DNA of 64,000 nucleotides from Phlebiopsis flavidoalba. Lineage: Eukaryota > Basidiomycota > Agaricomycetes > Polyporales > Phanerochaetaceae. Positions 1 through 11,599 of the stretch are shown one piece after another. Under the pieces are notes generated by a model. That model did not search any database. It worked only from the letters and a program-made list of their open reading frames with translations, and was not told where the DNA came from. The number at the start of each line of letters is the position of its first letter. The first letter of the stretch is position 1. The DNA is taken from NCBI GenBank assembly GCA_035772785.1, contig JAOCPU010000081.1, positions 1 to 64,000 on the forward strand, in the 5' to 3' direction. The position numbers and the translations under genes were made by a program.

Positions 1-15
1 GGCCAGGTCACGTCG

Positions 16-59
16 GGGTTAGGGCCATGCTGATCGGGATCAAACATGAGGTAGAACCG
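16..59. repeat. Dispersed ~44-base repeat, copy 1
   Basis: This stretch resembles 3506-3548 in the same orientation. Both share a core reading GGTT(T)AGGGCCA followed by GCTGAT, GGGATCAA and a closing AACCG, with a few substitutions and single-base gaps. No coding meaning is visible in either copy. Confidence 0.4.
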
Positions 60-283
60 TGTCTTGCCAGTGCGGACACCAATGGTTCCGTTCGATTCTT
101 ACCTCTGTAGACGGACGTGAAAGGGGGGTTTTCGATACACAAGCTTCGAGTGTACATTATCAGTGTGAGTGACGCCACTTGTACAGCCATATAGATGTCT
201 TACGATAAGTAGTTACATTTACCGTCATAAAGAACGTCGTTCGCTACGGGTTTACGCACTCCCACTAGGATTGGTACTTCACC

Positions 284-560
284 GTGGTTCAACGTCTTGC
301 GTTATGGGAGAGGATCGAGAGTGTCTTGGCTTCACTGCCCGAGCTGCCTATTGAAGTCCAAGAGAGGATCGTAGAACAATCTCCTACCGAACCGACAGAG
401 GTAATCGCCTTGAACGTCCCTGTGCAATTGGTTTGCAAGAACTGGCTCCCGGTACACCGTTTTCCCACCTAATTCTGACTCCTCCCATCGACACCGAATC
501 CGCAGTCGCCAAGCGAGACCAAAGCTCTCGGCGCGTTTTTGCGTGCGCATAGCCACACTA
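284..560 (+). pseudogene. F-box protein fragment
   Basis: The reading frame from 284 gives an F-box-like start: ELPIEVQERIVEQ followed by QLVCKNWLPVHRF. This matches the pattern LP-E-Q-I(I/V)...LVCK-WLP of the three F-box genes at 11.6-17.9 kb. F-box domains recruit substrates to SCF ubiquitin ligases through Skp1. The frame stops at 472, shortly after the box, and I could not follow a leucine-rich-repeat body downstream. It may be a truncated relic, or an N-terminal exon whose continuation is hidden by frame errors. The assignment rests on a short motif, so confidence is moderate. Confidence 0.45.
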
Positions 561-3500
561 CATATCTACCCTTAAACAATCCCAAGCTCCGGCTATGAGG
601 GTCAAATGTTCGCGGGAAGGTCGTCCTGCATTGCATAGGCGTCCTAGGGGCCCAACCTCGTAGAGATAAGAATGGGGGCGGGCATGTTGATAGTTTGCAT
701 GCATTTGTTATCATTACCAGAATTACGCGGGTAGAAGATATGGCAGACTATATTCTTTCCACTGGCTCATGTCGCTGCACGCATCCTTAGCTCTGAAGCG
801 GGCCTCCGTATTCCAAGGGCGCGCTCATTGAGCTGGGGCACGACGTGATCTTCTCGGCCCTTGCGACCAGCACCAGCCAAATCACGAGGGTTTTTTACCA
901 AAACTATCCTCGTCTTGTGAAAACCCCTTGGACACGTACTCTTCGGGGCTTACTGGCTTCGTCTTTGGGGGAGTGGGCTCTTGCTGGGCGTTTGGGACTA
1001 ATCCTGGTTCACGACGCTGCGCTACGACTAACACACGTCCCGATCTACTTTTTCAAAATGTGGCATCTCTCCAAAGAACAACTAGATGGGGAACTAGCGA
1101 CAATCTGCTTGGTATACGTAGGCAAAAACTTCCTCATGCTATTCATCGTTGGATTCAATTTATGAGCAGGTAAGTTACCACTGTTCGGGTGAGAAACCAA
1201 AGACCTCTCCTGCTGTTGCTCTCTTGTCATCTTTATAAGAGCTCTCTCATGAAATCGAAAGAGAGCTTGAATGCGGTTAGGCCATACAATGCCATGTGGC
1301 ACATTCTTTCGGTGTTGGTTATTGAGTATATCACGTCCCCACGTTTATACGAACCAGCGTACCGTCGAAAGCTGCTCTAGAAACATGAATACGGACGCGG
1401 TTGTGGACGCCATGCCTATAAGTCGGTACCAGGGTGGCAGAATGGACAAATTGGAACCCTATCAGTGTCAAGTCTATTTGACCGAGAAGCACCGCTTTTA
1501 ATCGGGCTCCCCCGTCTGGCTTCTTTGTGTCTTCATGCTCCTCACGTCTATTCACACACTACCACCGGGGTGGCAGGAAAGGATACCGCCTTATCTCAGG
1601 GATGAATGTCGTAAGTTTGGAACCCACAAGTTGCCCTCTTTCCCCGTCCACACCGAATCGGCCTGAACACTCAGAGTGCAAGGCATCGACTGGAACGCCT
1701 ATGATAATGTTCTCTTTGGCCGGTTTCCAAAAGTGGGCTCTACAAAATCACCTTACCGTGGCGTGTGTCCGCAGTGCCCAGGATGCCTGGATCAGGTAGG
1801 GTCTACAAACGACTATGCGTACAACGATGTGGTATGCGGCTGGATCGTTCGAGACTCCCGGGTCGCGAACCATGTTGGGCAGAAGGGCCTTTTGTCACGA
1901 TTGAGTATGGGCTAGATGGAGAATTGTGAAATTCAGTGATGTCTCATGAGTGCAAATGGCCAAGGTAGTCACGTGTTACTCGCCGGCCATTACTTGCTTA
2001 GGGACTCTCATATGACTACTCCGTTCTGCTTAGCTTCGATGGTGGATTACTCATGTGAGAAACCCTGTTTCGCTAGGTGCACACCTCTCGTTGACCTTGG
2101 TTAGCTCTCTCAGGTAGACACGGGAGTCGTTTGCAGCTTAGACCTTTGAAAATACTTAGCTCGGCAATGTCAGAGTGAGGTAGTGGTGTCTGTTTATGTC
2201 CCTCGAAGCGCCGCATCAGGCACTAGAGTCCCGGGGAGCGGCATGGACGAAAGCGATCAACGCAGGCTTTGCTCGTATTCCTCCATTTAGTACGCCTCGA
2301 GATCAATCCTCGGCCCGCACGCATAACGCTTCCTCGCACAGGGACTCGGAGAACAACCCAGAAAGTCTCCGAGTCAGATGCGTGTCCAGAAGACGGTCTC
2401 CCTGCCGTCTGAGGCAGATGTGCATCTCCTGAGAAATGGCCGATGTGCCTTATGCGCGCGGAAATCCTCGCGGAACAAAAAGCGGGTCTATGCAAGACCA
2501 CCAACATGGTCTAGAGTTTAAGTTTCAGTCTTCCAGTCGCGCCCAAACAAGCCCACTCTGGATCAAGTGGTGTGCCTACAACTCTATTAACACATTCGAG
2601 CCAGGTCAAACGTCACTCACCGCGCCGATATACGCGAATCAAGAGAGCGGATCCTATGCGTACTCACATGCAGAAGAACACATACTCGATATCCCTTGTC
2701 ATCGCGCATGATTCCCTAGAAACACAAAGCTTGCGACAGAAAAAAATGGCCGGCGGCGGCAGGGCTCTCTGAACTACCAGTGTATATCGCGCGCGTCCCC
2801 GCAAGAGCTCTCCTTGAAAGCCTTGGTGCTTTATACGCTTTGTGCGGGCAAAAACCTATTGGCACACTGGACGCTCAGCGCAGCTTAAAAACTGGAAATC
2901 CTCTCCTGCGGGACCTGGTCCACGATACTTCAGCGACTCGCTCTATACAGGCGAATGATATCCGAAGGATAGCCTTCTGAGATCTCGTGTCCGCTGAGAG
3001 GAGGGAGTGGACACTGGGCTTGTTCGTGGCGGACCGCGGCACAGGTTCCTGCAGAATGTAGCTAATCTGTTAGAGCTATGGTGAGTCTAAGGAGCTTAAC
3101 TGCTCAGTTTGCTAGTCGATGCTTACCTGCTGCATTGTAGCTCCACACGACAAAATCGCCATCCGGAAATCACTCTTATTTAGTCTACGTACTCGCAAGA
3201 AAGTTTCAATGATATGCTGACTTCTCTGACCGGAACATCGGATGATCGCTACAACACACTTGCAACACTTGACCCGTCAAGAGGATCAGCTTCTCGCACG
3301 ACAGTCGCTGAAGTCTATTCATTCAGCAGGTGGATCATCGCCCCTTCCCTACCATCCACGCACAAAAACACAACGCAACACCACACAACGCCGGCCCGCT
3401 CGACTGCAGAAGCATGCGAGCCCTGTGTACTGCTTCCATAGTTCGCATGTGTCGATGAATCAGGATTGCGTTGTTGCAGGCTATGTCGCAATCTCGCGCG

Positions 3501-4200
3501 CGCCAGGGTTTAGGGCCACGCTGATGGGATCAATACGAGGCAAAACCGCGAACCGCGAAGCTTGCATTCAGTTGAACGCTGCTACCGCCGACCGTCCTTG
3601 CTTACTTGTTTCAACTGACTCACTGCTAGTGGCTACGACCTCGACCATGTTGCCTCCTGGACGTGACGCCGTCCGCGTATCCACGGCACCACTTAAACCT
3701 CTCGGGGAAGTCGGGACCCTCCACCCTCATGCGCACCCACTTCACGCGCAGAAAAATATCGCTATCTCCGAAATTCGACGGCAAAATCGTTCGCCATGCA
3801 AAAAACACCAGAGTCCGGGACTCGTATCTCGCCTGCCTACGCACCCTCCGATCGCGCAGAGGATGGCTAGCCCGTTAGCTGGAGTCCCTTGTCCGTGGCG
3901 TGCACGTGCCGGCTCACCAATCCGTCCGACTCCCCGAGCCCACGTTCCTGGGCGAGCGCCCGGAATACATACCTAGGCCGTTTTCCTGAGAACGACGCGA
4001 GCCTGAATGTATTCCATGACGAGAGTTTTCAATTGATTCAGCGCATTGATTCGACTTCACCGCCGTTCAACTTCCTTCCTTGGTCGACATCTACACTGCT
4101 GCACAATTCTTGACGTGACTCGGCTTCCTCTCAGTCAGATTCGTTTACAAAAGCAAGATAACCTAGATTAATTACGGGACTCCGTGCACAATCTCGCCCA
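561..4200. other. Region without a confident gene
   Basis: Open frames here are short and overlap on both strands. The longest (3242-3976, plus strand, 244 codons) is rich in Arg, Pro, Ser and Thr and shows no domain. Around 3870-3990 a frame reads VHVPAHQSVRLPEPTFLGE, which looks protein-like, but I cannot attach it to a family. The region may hold the decayed body of the F-box fragment at 284. Confidence 0.4.
3506..3548. repeat. Dispersed ~44-base repeat, copy 2
   Basis: Same orientation and core as 16-59. Immediately to the left, the words CAATCTCGC and GCGCGCGCCA recur; they are seen again at about 4190-4212. The repeat probably marks an old local duplication. Confidence 0.4.
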
Positions 4201-4459
4201 CTCGCGCGCGCCAAGATAGACGCCACCAAGCTTGCTCCCGCGATAATCGTCTCCAGACCGCCGGCGATGTGTCTTTATCTGCGTCTTGACCGAGTCATTT
4301 CAGCGCAGAAGCAATTTCGCAATTTGTCGCCCGGAGGGGGGAATGGGGAGAAGTGGCTGACAGGGAAAGGGGGAGCTGATAGCGCTAGCGAGAGAAGGGG
4401 GGCGAGCCACAGGGTCAGCCGGGTCATGCGTATCTCAATCTTCCTGACGCTTTACACCG

Positions 4460-4467
4460 TATAAATA
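4460..4467 (+). promoter_or_regulatory. Candidate TATA box of the amine oxidase
   Basis: TATAAATA lies about 98 bases before the ATG at 4565, with pyrimidine-rich sequence between. Spacing and sequence suit a fungal core promoter. Confidence 0.5.
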
Positions 4468-4564
4468 CAGACCCTGGCGCAGCGAAATCTGCACATCATC
4501 TGCCCCTTTCTGCCGAGCGGCACACACACTCTCGTTCATTCCTACACACAGCTTAAGTTCAGAG

Positions 4565-7463
4565 ATGGCCGCCCCCGTAGACAAGACCGTGGACGGCGTG
4601 CCCGGCACCGCGACCACCCTCCAGAAGACCGCTGCCCGCGCTCCGGGCTTCAGCCACCCGCTCGACGCGCTCACGCCCGAAGAGGTAGAACACTTCCCCT
4701 CTCCCGTCACTGCGTAGGCGAATACTGATGCGCCACACAGATCGTCGCGGTCAGCCTCGCGGTAAGACACTATGCCGCAGAGAAGTCCGGGCGTGAAAGC
4801 CGTGCGCTTCATCACAACGTGTCTACTCCCCCCGCCAAAGCGCGATGTGCTCGCGTACCTCGGTATTCCGTTCGAGACGGTGCGGCACCCGCGCCCGTTC
4901 CGACGATCGTGCGCAAGGCCGAGTGTGATGTACGTCCCCCTCCGCTCGCTCTCTAGACTCCGCGGATGCTCATTGAATGCGACATGTATAGTCGTAGACG
5001 CGGTCACGGGGTGAGTTTGCTTTCGTCTTTCAGAGGGTACACATCTTCGGGATCCTGATGCAGAATGAATAGACACTTCATATAACATCTTCTCGCGCTG
5101 AAAGACGGCGCCATGGGAAGTTGGGACATCGTGAGCAGCTGCCCGAGGGCCAACAGCCCCAGATCTCGGTCCTGAGGAGCTCCTGCTGTGTTGAGGACAT
5201 CATCCTAGCGCGGACCCCCCCAGCGTCGTGCAGCTTGCCAAGGATGTCGGTGCGTGATCTTTCTTCCACTGTTCACTGACCCGTTGCTCACGACTTGACT
5301 TTAGGTGTCGAGCCGGAGCAGCTTGGCGCGCAGACGGATGGGCGATCGGCTACGACGTCACACGCTTCCTCCCCGCGCAGCAGCGTATCCAGCTACGGCA
5401 GCCCTCCTCATTGCACGCGTTTCTCGGGCCACACGAGAACCTCTACGCGCACCCTCTTGTACGTTTGCACCCCGCCCTACACCGCCATATTTCTGTTTAC
5501 ACTGTCCACAGGAACTTCATCCCCCAGTCGTCGACTCCGTCACACCAGAAAAGTCATCCACATCGACTTCCCCCGCGACCTTTCATATACAAAGTCCGAA
5601 GCAGGCCAAGGGCAACTGCAGTTGCCGCCGGCGTGCAACGTCGACGCCTCGTCTGTGCACCAGCACGGCCCCGCCGTCGCGCTCGACGCGGACGCGCTGG
5701 AGGCGGCCGCGGCCGCAAGCGCATCCCGCGCGCCGCCAAGGGGGCGTGTTCGGACAACGGCGACTTCCTGCCGGACCTGCTCGCGGCGCACGCGAAGAAG
5801 TGAGGGCAAGGAGTTCAAGTCTCCGGGACGATCTGAAGCCGCTGCATGTTGTCCAGCCCGAGGGCGTCAGCTTCAAGATGAACGGGAACGAGCTGGAGTG
5901 GCAGGAAGTGGAAGATGCATTTGTGTGAGTCTTTTTTTGCCTCTTCCGCGCCTGTGAGTGGGGCTGAGGAGACCCGGCAGCGTTCCACCCACCGCGATGG
6001 GGCGTCGTCATCTCGACGGTCACGTTACAACGACGACGGTGCCCTGCGCCCGCTGTTTCTACCGCATGTCGCTCGCGGAGATGGTTGTGCCGTATGCGGC
6101 GCCCGAGGCACACCCGCATCCGCCACGCAAGTTCGCGTTTGATTCGGGCGAATATGGAATGGGCACTATGGCCAAACGAGCTCACGCTCGGATGCGACTG
6201 TCTCGGCCAGATTCACTACCTCGTGAGTTTGTTTCTCTTTCTCTGTGGTGCAGCGGCTGATGAAAGCGACTAGCCTGGAGCATTTGTGAAGCACGATGGC
6301 ACGGCGTTTGTGGTCAAGAATGTCATTTGTATCCACGAAGAGGATGCGGGTCTGCTCTGGAAGCACACGGACTTCCGTGTCGGCGGTCGTGGACACTCTC
6401 TCTGTTCGTGCGCGCAGGCTCGTCGTGCAGATGATCTGCACGCTCGCCAACTACGGTACGCTCTCCTATTGGGAGTGATGAACCGAGTGCTTACCAAGTG
6501 ATGCACAGAGTACATCTTTAAACTACATGTTCTACCAGGGACGGCAACGTCGAGCTCGAGATCCGCTTGACGGGTATCGTCCAGGCGTACGCCGAGGACC
6601 CAGAACACCCGAGTGAGTCGCCTTTGCCACGACCGTCGCCCCGGGCGTGCAGGCACAGTATATCACCAGCACATGTTTCTCGGTGCGCGTCCGACCCGAT
6701 GATCGGACGGCCTGTCCAACACCGTCGTCGAGACGGACATCGTGCCCGCTCGACGCGCCGACGGGCAGCGCGCTCAAACCACGCGGGCAACGGCTTCACG
6801 ACGCGCGCGACGCCGCTCACACGCGCGCGCCGCGGACGGCGGGCGCGACTTTGCGCTCGCCGACGGACGGCGGTGGGCGATCGTGAACCCGGGGCGCGCG
6901 CCACCCGGTGAGCCGCTGGGAAGCCGGTCGGGTACGGGATCATGGGCAAGGGCGGCGTGACGCCGCTGATGGCGCGCGGCGGACTCGTGGGTCGCGAAGC
7001 GGGCGCGGGTGTGGCGGAGCGCGCGCGCTGTTGGGTCCGAGTGCGCGAGCGCGAGGGGGGGCGCGCGCGGCGGGCGGGTGTGGCCGAGCGGCAAGTAATG
7101 GTGCCCGGCTCACGCGCGGAGGCGCCGGATTCGATCACGCGTTTGGATCGAGCAGGACGGCGAGGCGAGTATTGCGGGCGAGGACGTGCTGCTGTTCCTC
7201 ACGCTCGGTATCACGCATGTCCCGGCCCCGAGGACTCGGGCCTGTGTACGTTCCACTTTCATTTACTGACCTCACAGAACTCCTTTGCTCGATTGGAATG
7301 TAGGATGCCCATTGGAGCACCTGAACGTTCTCTTCGTCCCGTGCACTTCTTCACGCAGAGCCCGTGCATGGACGTCCCCGCGGCGAACGACCAGCGCAGC
7401 GTCCCCGCGTTCCCGAACGGTACCGGCCGCCAACGGCGAAGCGCGTGCTGCGCAGCTAATTAA
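4565..7463 (+). CDS. Copper amine oxidase (primary amine oxidase)
   Basis: Oxidises primary amines to aldehydes with release of ammonia and hydrogen peroxide, using copper and the self-made cofactor topaquinone. The start MAAPVDKTVDGVPGTATTLQ leads to the family motif HPLD-LTPEE, then KAVRFIT...LPPPKRDVLAYLGIP of the N2/N3 domains. The catalytic domain is clear: LGCDCLGQIHYL (about 6190-6230), LANY split by an intron from EYIF (about 6437-6520; the Tyr of NYE is the expected topaquinone precursor), YHQHMFSVRV (about 6660, copper-binding His-X-His) and GITHVPRPED (about 7210, third copper His). The end resembles the usual HFF...P-MDVP tail. Introns are visible, for example 4689-4740 and 5929-5960. 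At least a dozen frame changes interrupt it, but all catalytic motifs survive, so base errors are more likely than loss of function. The next gene is an amino-acid permease in the same orientation. Confidence 0.9.
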
Positions 7464-8164
7464 CGGCTTCACGGGCCATGCTGGGATTGGATTGGGATGA
7501 AAACGGACTGCAGCCTTATGCTTCAACTCTTTGTAGCGATATACCGCGACCCGCGAACACCTAAACATGTACAGTAGAATCTCATGGTTGGATAACAAAG
7601 GAATAAAAAGTGTCCTCGTAGTGATAACTAGTTGAACTCTAGATAACCTCCTGCTTTGACATGATTAGTGTAGATATTCCCGAAAAGGAATCATATCTGC
7701 GCAGCAACCTTGACATCACTATCGTGGGAAAGCGAGTCATAAAATAAATTGCTCCGGTGGTCCCGCCGCGCGATCGAGAGATTGCGGGGAACGATCGGGC
7801 AATAACGCCCAATGAACGCTGTGCTATCGTGGGGTTTCTTGTGTCTCGTGCTGCTATCTCTGCGAACAAAAAATAACGACAGACATGAGCCGGATATCTC
7901 ACAGGTGATGATACGGGGTGGGAGGGGCGATCAGAATACGGTCGCGCCGTTGCCAGAAGCGGCGTGGCGCTCCCAGCCAGGTACGCTCGTGCTCTATATC
8001 TCGTGCTTCTTTCTTTGGCGGAGAGAATTGATTTCCCCCCGTCCCCCCCCAAGGCCAAGAACTATGATAAAGTCGCCCGAGTTCTGCGCCTTCTGCGCTT
8101 CTTGCTCCTCTGCAACTTTGCTCCCGACGACGTGGGGCCATCGACGACGACCACTCCGGGCACG
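7464..8164. other. Intergenic, with a possible pogo/mariner-like end at 7570
   Basis: No gene is visible. At 7570-7600 a TA dinucleotide is followed by CAGTAGAATCTCATGG and GGATAACA, reminiscent of the TIR of pogo/Fot-type elements, but I found no matching inverted end. The sequence just before 8165 contains CT-rich and C-rich tracts that could be promoter for the permease. Confidence 0.3.
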
Positions 8165-11012
8165 ATGAGCAGCACACGTGACACTGTGCACGACGCCGAG
8201 CGCGGCGCCGCGTTTGACAAGGCCGCGCCGCGGACCGAGGCGGATGCTCGGAGCTCGCGCGCATGGGGTACAAGCAGGAGCTCAAGTACGTTTTCTGCTT
8301 CCTGGTCGTCCCAGACGGTGCTGACCGGGCTCTGTTTTCTTCGTAGGCGAGGACCTGGCCTCATACAGGTGCGTTCTGGTCTATATATGCGCTATGCTAT
8401 TGCTCAACTTTTGCAGAACTTTGGCGTGTCGTTCTCGATTATCAGTGTCATTACGGGCATACCGTCGCTCTTTCTCTACGGTCTTGGTACGTGCTTCTCT
8501 CTTTTCTCTCCAGTTTTACTAGTCAGCTCTTGTTTTAATCCATTGATGCATGGTTTGCCGTCAAGGCAACACGATGTTAGCCAGAGGGGGTCATCTCAAG
8601 GAAAACCGACGCCCTTTACAGGGATGTTCGATTTCATGTACGACTTATGAAGCGTGTACTGGAGTGGACCAAACGTTCCCTGAGGTGTTTCGCAGCATAC
8701 AGTCAATCTTATACTGCGCATTCCACCCGCCATCTACAGGGGATAGGCCCCTTCTCAGCCGACATACTATTTCCTCAAACTCTCTGTCATCAAACTTTCG
8801 GGACGTCCGCTCACACACTTGACTTTACAGAATACAGGCGGCCCCGCTGTCATGGTCTGGGGATGGATAGTCGTCGGTGAGTGCATTTCCCCACCCCGCT
8901 GCAGCTCGCGCACTAATGGCCCACAGCAATATTTACGATGCTCGTTGGACTTGCAATGGCCGGTACGTCATCCGCGCTACAGCACGGAAACACCGGCTGA
9001 CCCCGCCGACACAGAGGTCTGCAGTTCACATCCTACCAAGCGGCGGACCCTACTTCTGGCGGCCGCGATGCTCTCCGAGCCACAGAACGCCGCGTTCGCG
9101 TCCTGGGTCACCGGCTGGTTCAAACCTGCTCGGTCAGGTCGCTGTCACTACAGGTATCAGGTGCGGTTTTCCTCCATGCCACACACGGTGCGTTGAATGC
9201 TGACTCGGCGCCAGCTTCGCATGGCACGAACTAAAACTTTATCTCACACACGTTCAATGCACCTTCGGCACCTCCTTCGAGCCACAACGAGAAGACCACA
9301 ATCGGTATCTACGCCGCCTGTGCTCATCGCTCAAGGTACATCTTTCCCTCCCCTCCTCCCCTGCCAGTCGCTGACCGCGAAAACCCAGGCCTGAATCAAC
9401 ACCTTCGCTGCGTGCACCTGCTGCGCCCTTTCCTGAACAACATCTCCGTCCTGTGGTGGCACGCGCTGGGGACGACCGCTGCTCGTTGATCGCGATCCTC
9501 GCCAAGGCGCCGAGCACCAGAGTGGCGAGTTTGTGTTCACGCACGTTTATTGACGGCACCGGCGGGTGGGCGGAGCGCGCGAGTCCGGCGTATGTTGTTG
9601 TTCACACTATGTGAGTTGGGCCTTTTCCTTGTGTCTTGCGAGTGCAGGAAGCTGATACTTATGGAGCGTAGGTTGGGATTTCTTTATGGCGCAGTATACT
9701 CTTACCGGTACGTAAACCCAATTCAACACCCAAATTATCCTACTAACGCTTCGTAGGATTCGACGCAAAGCGCACACGTCCGTCCCCCTCCCTCGCCCTC
9801 TCAGCCCTTACTAACACCCGCCCCCAGATGACAGAATCATTCTCAGAAAACCCACAACGCAGCCGTCGCGGGGCCAGTCGGCATCGTCATGGCCATCGGC
9901 GTAAGAGCGCCGTGCTCGGCTGGTTCCTCCTCCTCGGGCTGCTCTTCAGCATCCAGGACCTCCCCGGCACGCTCGCCTCGCCCACCGTGCGAGCCCGTCG
10001 CGCAGATCTTCCTCGACACGGTTGGCGAGAAGGGTGCGATTGTGCTCATGGTGAGCTATTCATCCATATTTCACCCGCAAAGAACGGGAGGCTGAAGGGG
10101 ATTCAGTGTGATTGTGATCGGCGCGATGTTCTTCATGCGGGACGTTCTCGGTGACGAGCAACAGACCGCATATGATGTACACGCGTTCGCGCGCGACGGT
10201 GGCATCTCCCTATGGTGCCAAGTTCTTCCACAAGGTCGACGCGCGCCGGCACGGTCGCCTTTGTGCGCACACTGGTGCGTCGTTCCTTCGCTCCCCATAC
10301 GCGTTTTCTCTGCGGCTCCCCCCCATCCAATTCTGACCTATGGGGGGATGTAGTGTGGCTTGCGTGCACGCTCAGCTTTGCTTGGGCTTGCCGAGTTTGG
10401 GAAGTGCGGTTGCCTTCTCGGCCGGCGCGACGTCGATTGCGGACGATTGGGCTGTACATGTCTCTAGTACGGTGCGTCTCTATCCCTTCCCCCTCCTTCC
10501 CCTTCCTATCTCCTCACGCACACCCAACCCAGCCGTCCCCATCGCCCTGCCGCCTCATCTACCGCCACCGCTTCAACACGGGGGCCCTTCCACCTCGGCC
10601 GCGTTTCTCGCTGCCCGTCGCCCGCCGGCGCGGTCCTCTGGATCGCGTTCATCTCCATCGCGTTCGTCCTGCCGAGCGCGGCGCACCGTCGACGCGCAGA
10701 CGCTCAACTACACCGTCGTCGCCGTCGGCAACATCCTCACGTACTCCCTCGGCTTCTGGGTCCTCAGCGCGCCGCAAGTGGTTCACCGGCCCCGTCGCGC
10801 AGCTTGCTGGTGCGTCTCCCTTTTCTTTTCTTCGTTCGATTACTTGTGCTTGGGGCTGATGGGGATGTAGCGGAGCAGGCGGGGGGCGAAAAAAAAAAAG
10901 GCGGGCGTGGATATTATGAACCCCGGCGAGATGGAGGAGCGGGGAGAAGGAGAAGGAGGAAGAGGACTCGAAGGAGGTGCGGGAGGAGGACGTCAGACCC
11001 GTCGGCGCGTGA
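8165..11012 (+). CDS. Amino-acid/GABA-type permease, APC superfamily
   Basis: A 12-TM proton-coupled permease of the fungal GABA/choline/amino-acid group in the plasma or vacuolar membrane. The start is MSSTRDTVHDAERGAAFDKA. Diagnostic blocks follow in order: MGYKQELK, then LLQNFGVSFSIISVITGIPS (TM1), NTGGPAVMVWGWIVV (TM2), TAGGPYFW and AAMLSEPQNAAFASWVTGWF (TM3), LLGQVAVTTGI, the LNNISVLWWHALG-like block near 9440, GWFLLLGLLFSIQDLPGTLA, GEKGAIVLMVIVIGAMFF, YAFARDGGI, and WLACTLSF..LGLPSLGSAVAFSA. Near the end TLNYTVVAVGNILTYSLGFW precedes an acidic tail ending EEDVRPVGA. The frame shifts repeatedly, yet no core block is missing. Introns such as 8287-8345 are plausible. The substrate cannot be fixed from sequence; GABA, other amino acids or choline are all possible. 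The upstream amine oxidase makes a role in amine or amino-acid nitrogen use attractive, but that is inference. Confidence 0.88.
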
Positions 11013-11599
11013 TGTACGCTTTTATCTTGTTTATCTCTGTCTTTTCTTGTTGTAATTCCAGCTAATCTATCACGCTTGAATGCTCTTGTGACGTGTGCTG
11101 ACTGGGGCAGTGGAGCATGGGCGATGGAAAGGCGGTATGACCATACTTCCATCGCGCATAGTTACCGCGAGCATCTTGCTGCGAGGTCCCTTGGCACACC
11201 CCAGACCGTCGACGGTTTCATGTTTTCAGAGTGTACCCGTCACGCGTCCGGGACCGGGCCCTAGTGGTACTGCATCGCGTCGCCGTGACATTTAAATATG
11301 AGATTGAGCCCGTAACACGGTGGGTTTATTTTATGACAAGTATAGGTGGATCGCCAGTGTGATTTTGGTTGTGTGCTACGATAAACACTGCGCCCATGCA
11401 GTCGCGCGGGCCTGGTTTGAACTTCAATGACTTGTGAGATGGGAGAGTTAAAAGCTACCCTTGTAGAGCTATTTCACAGATTTGAAAATTTCTCGTGCAC
11501 CCACGAACGCCCCGTTGCAGAGCAGCAGGATGATCCCTGCAAGATCATTCGGTGGCGCCATGTCGACCATTCAGCATGAATCAGCCGCTTCATGCACAC
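11013..11599. other. Intergenic between convergent genes
   Basis: The space lies between the plus-strand permease and the minus-strand F-box gene. Open frames are short and show no motif. It presumably holds both 3' ends. Confidence 0.4.

Noticed and set aside
3242..3976. 244-codon plus-strand ORF
   Set aside because: Low-complexity Arg/Pro/Ser/Thr composition, no domain, and other frames in the same stretch look equally or more protein-like.
5583..6185. 200-codon minus-strand ORF
   Set aside because: It is antisense to the copper amine oxidase catalytic region and shows only GC-driven Arg/Ala/Ser composition.
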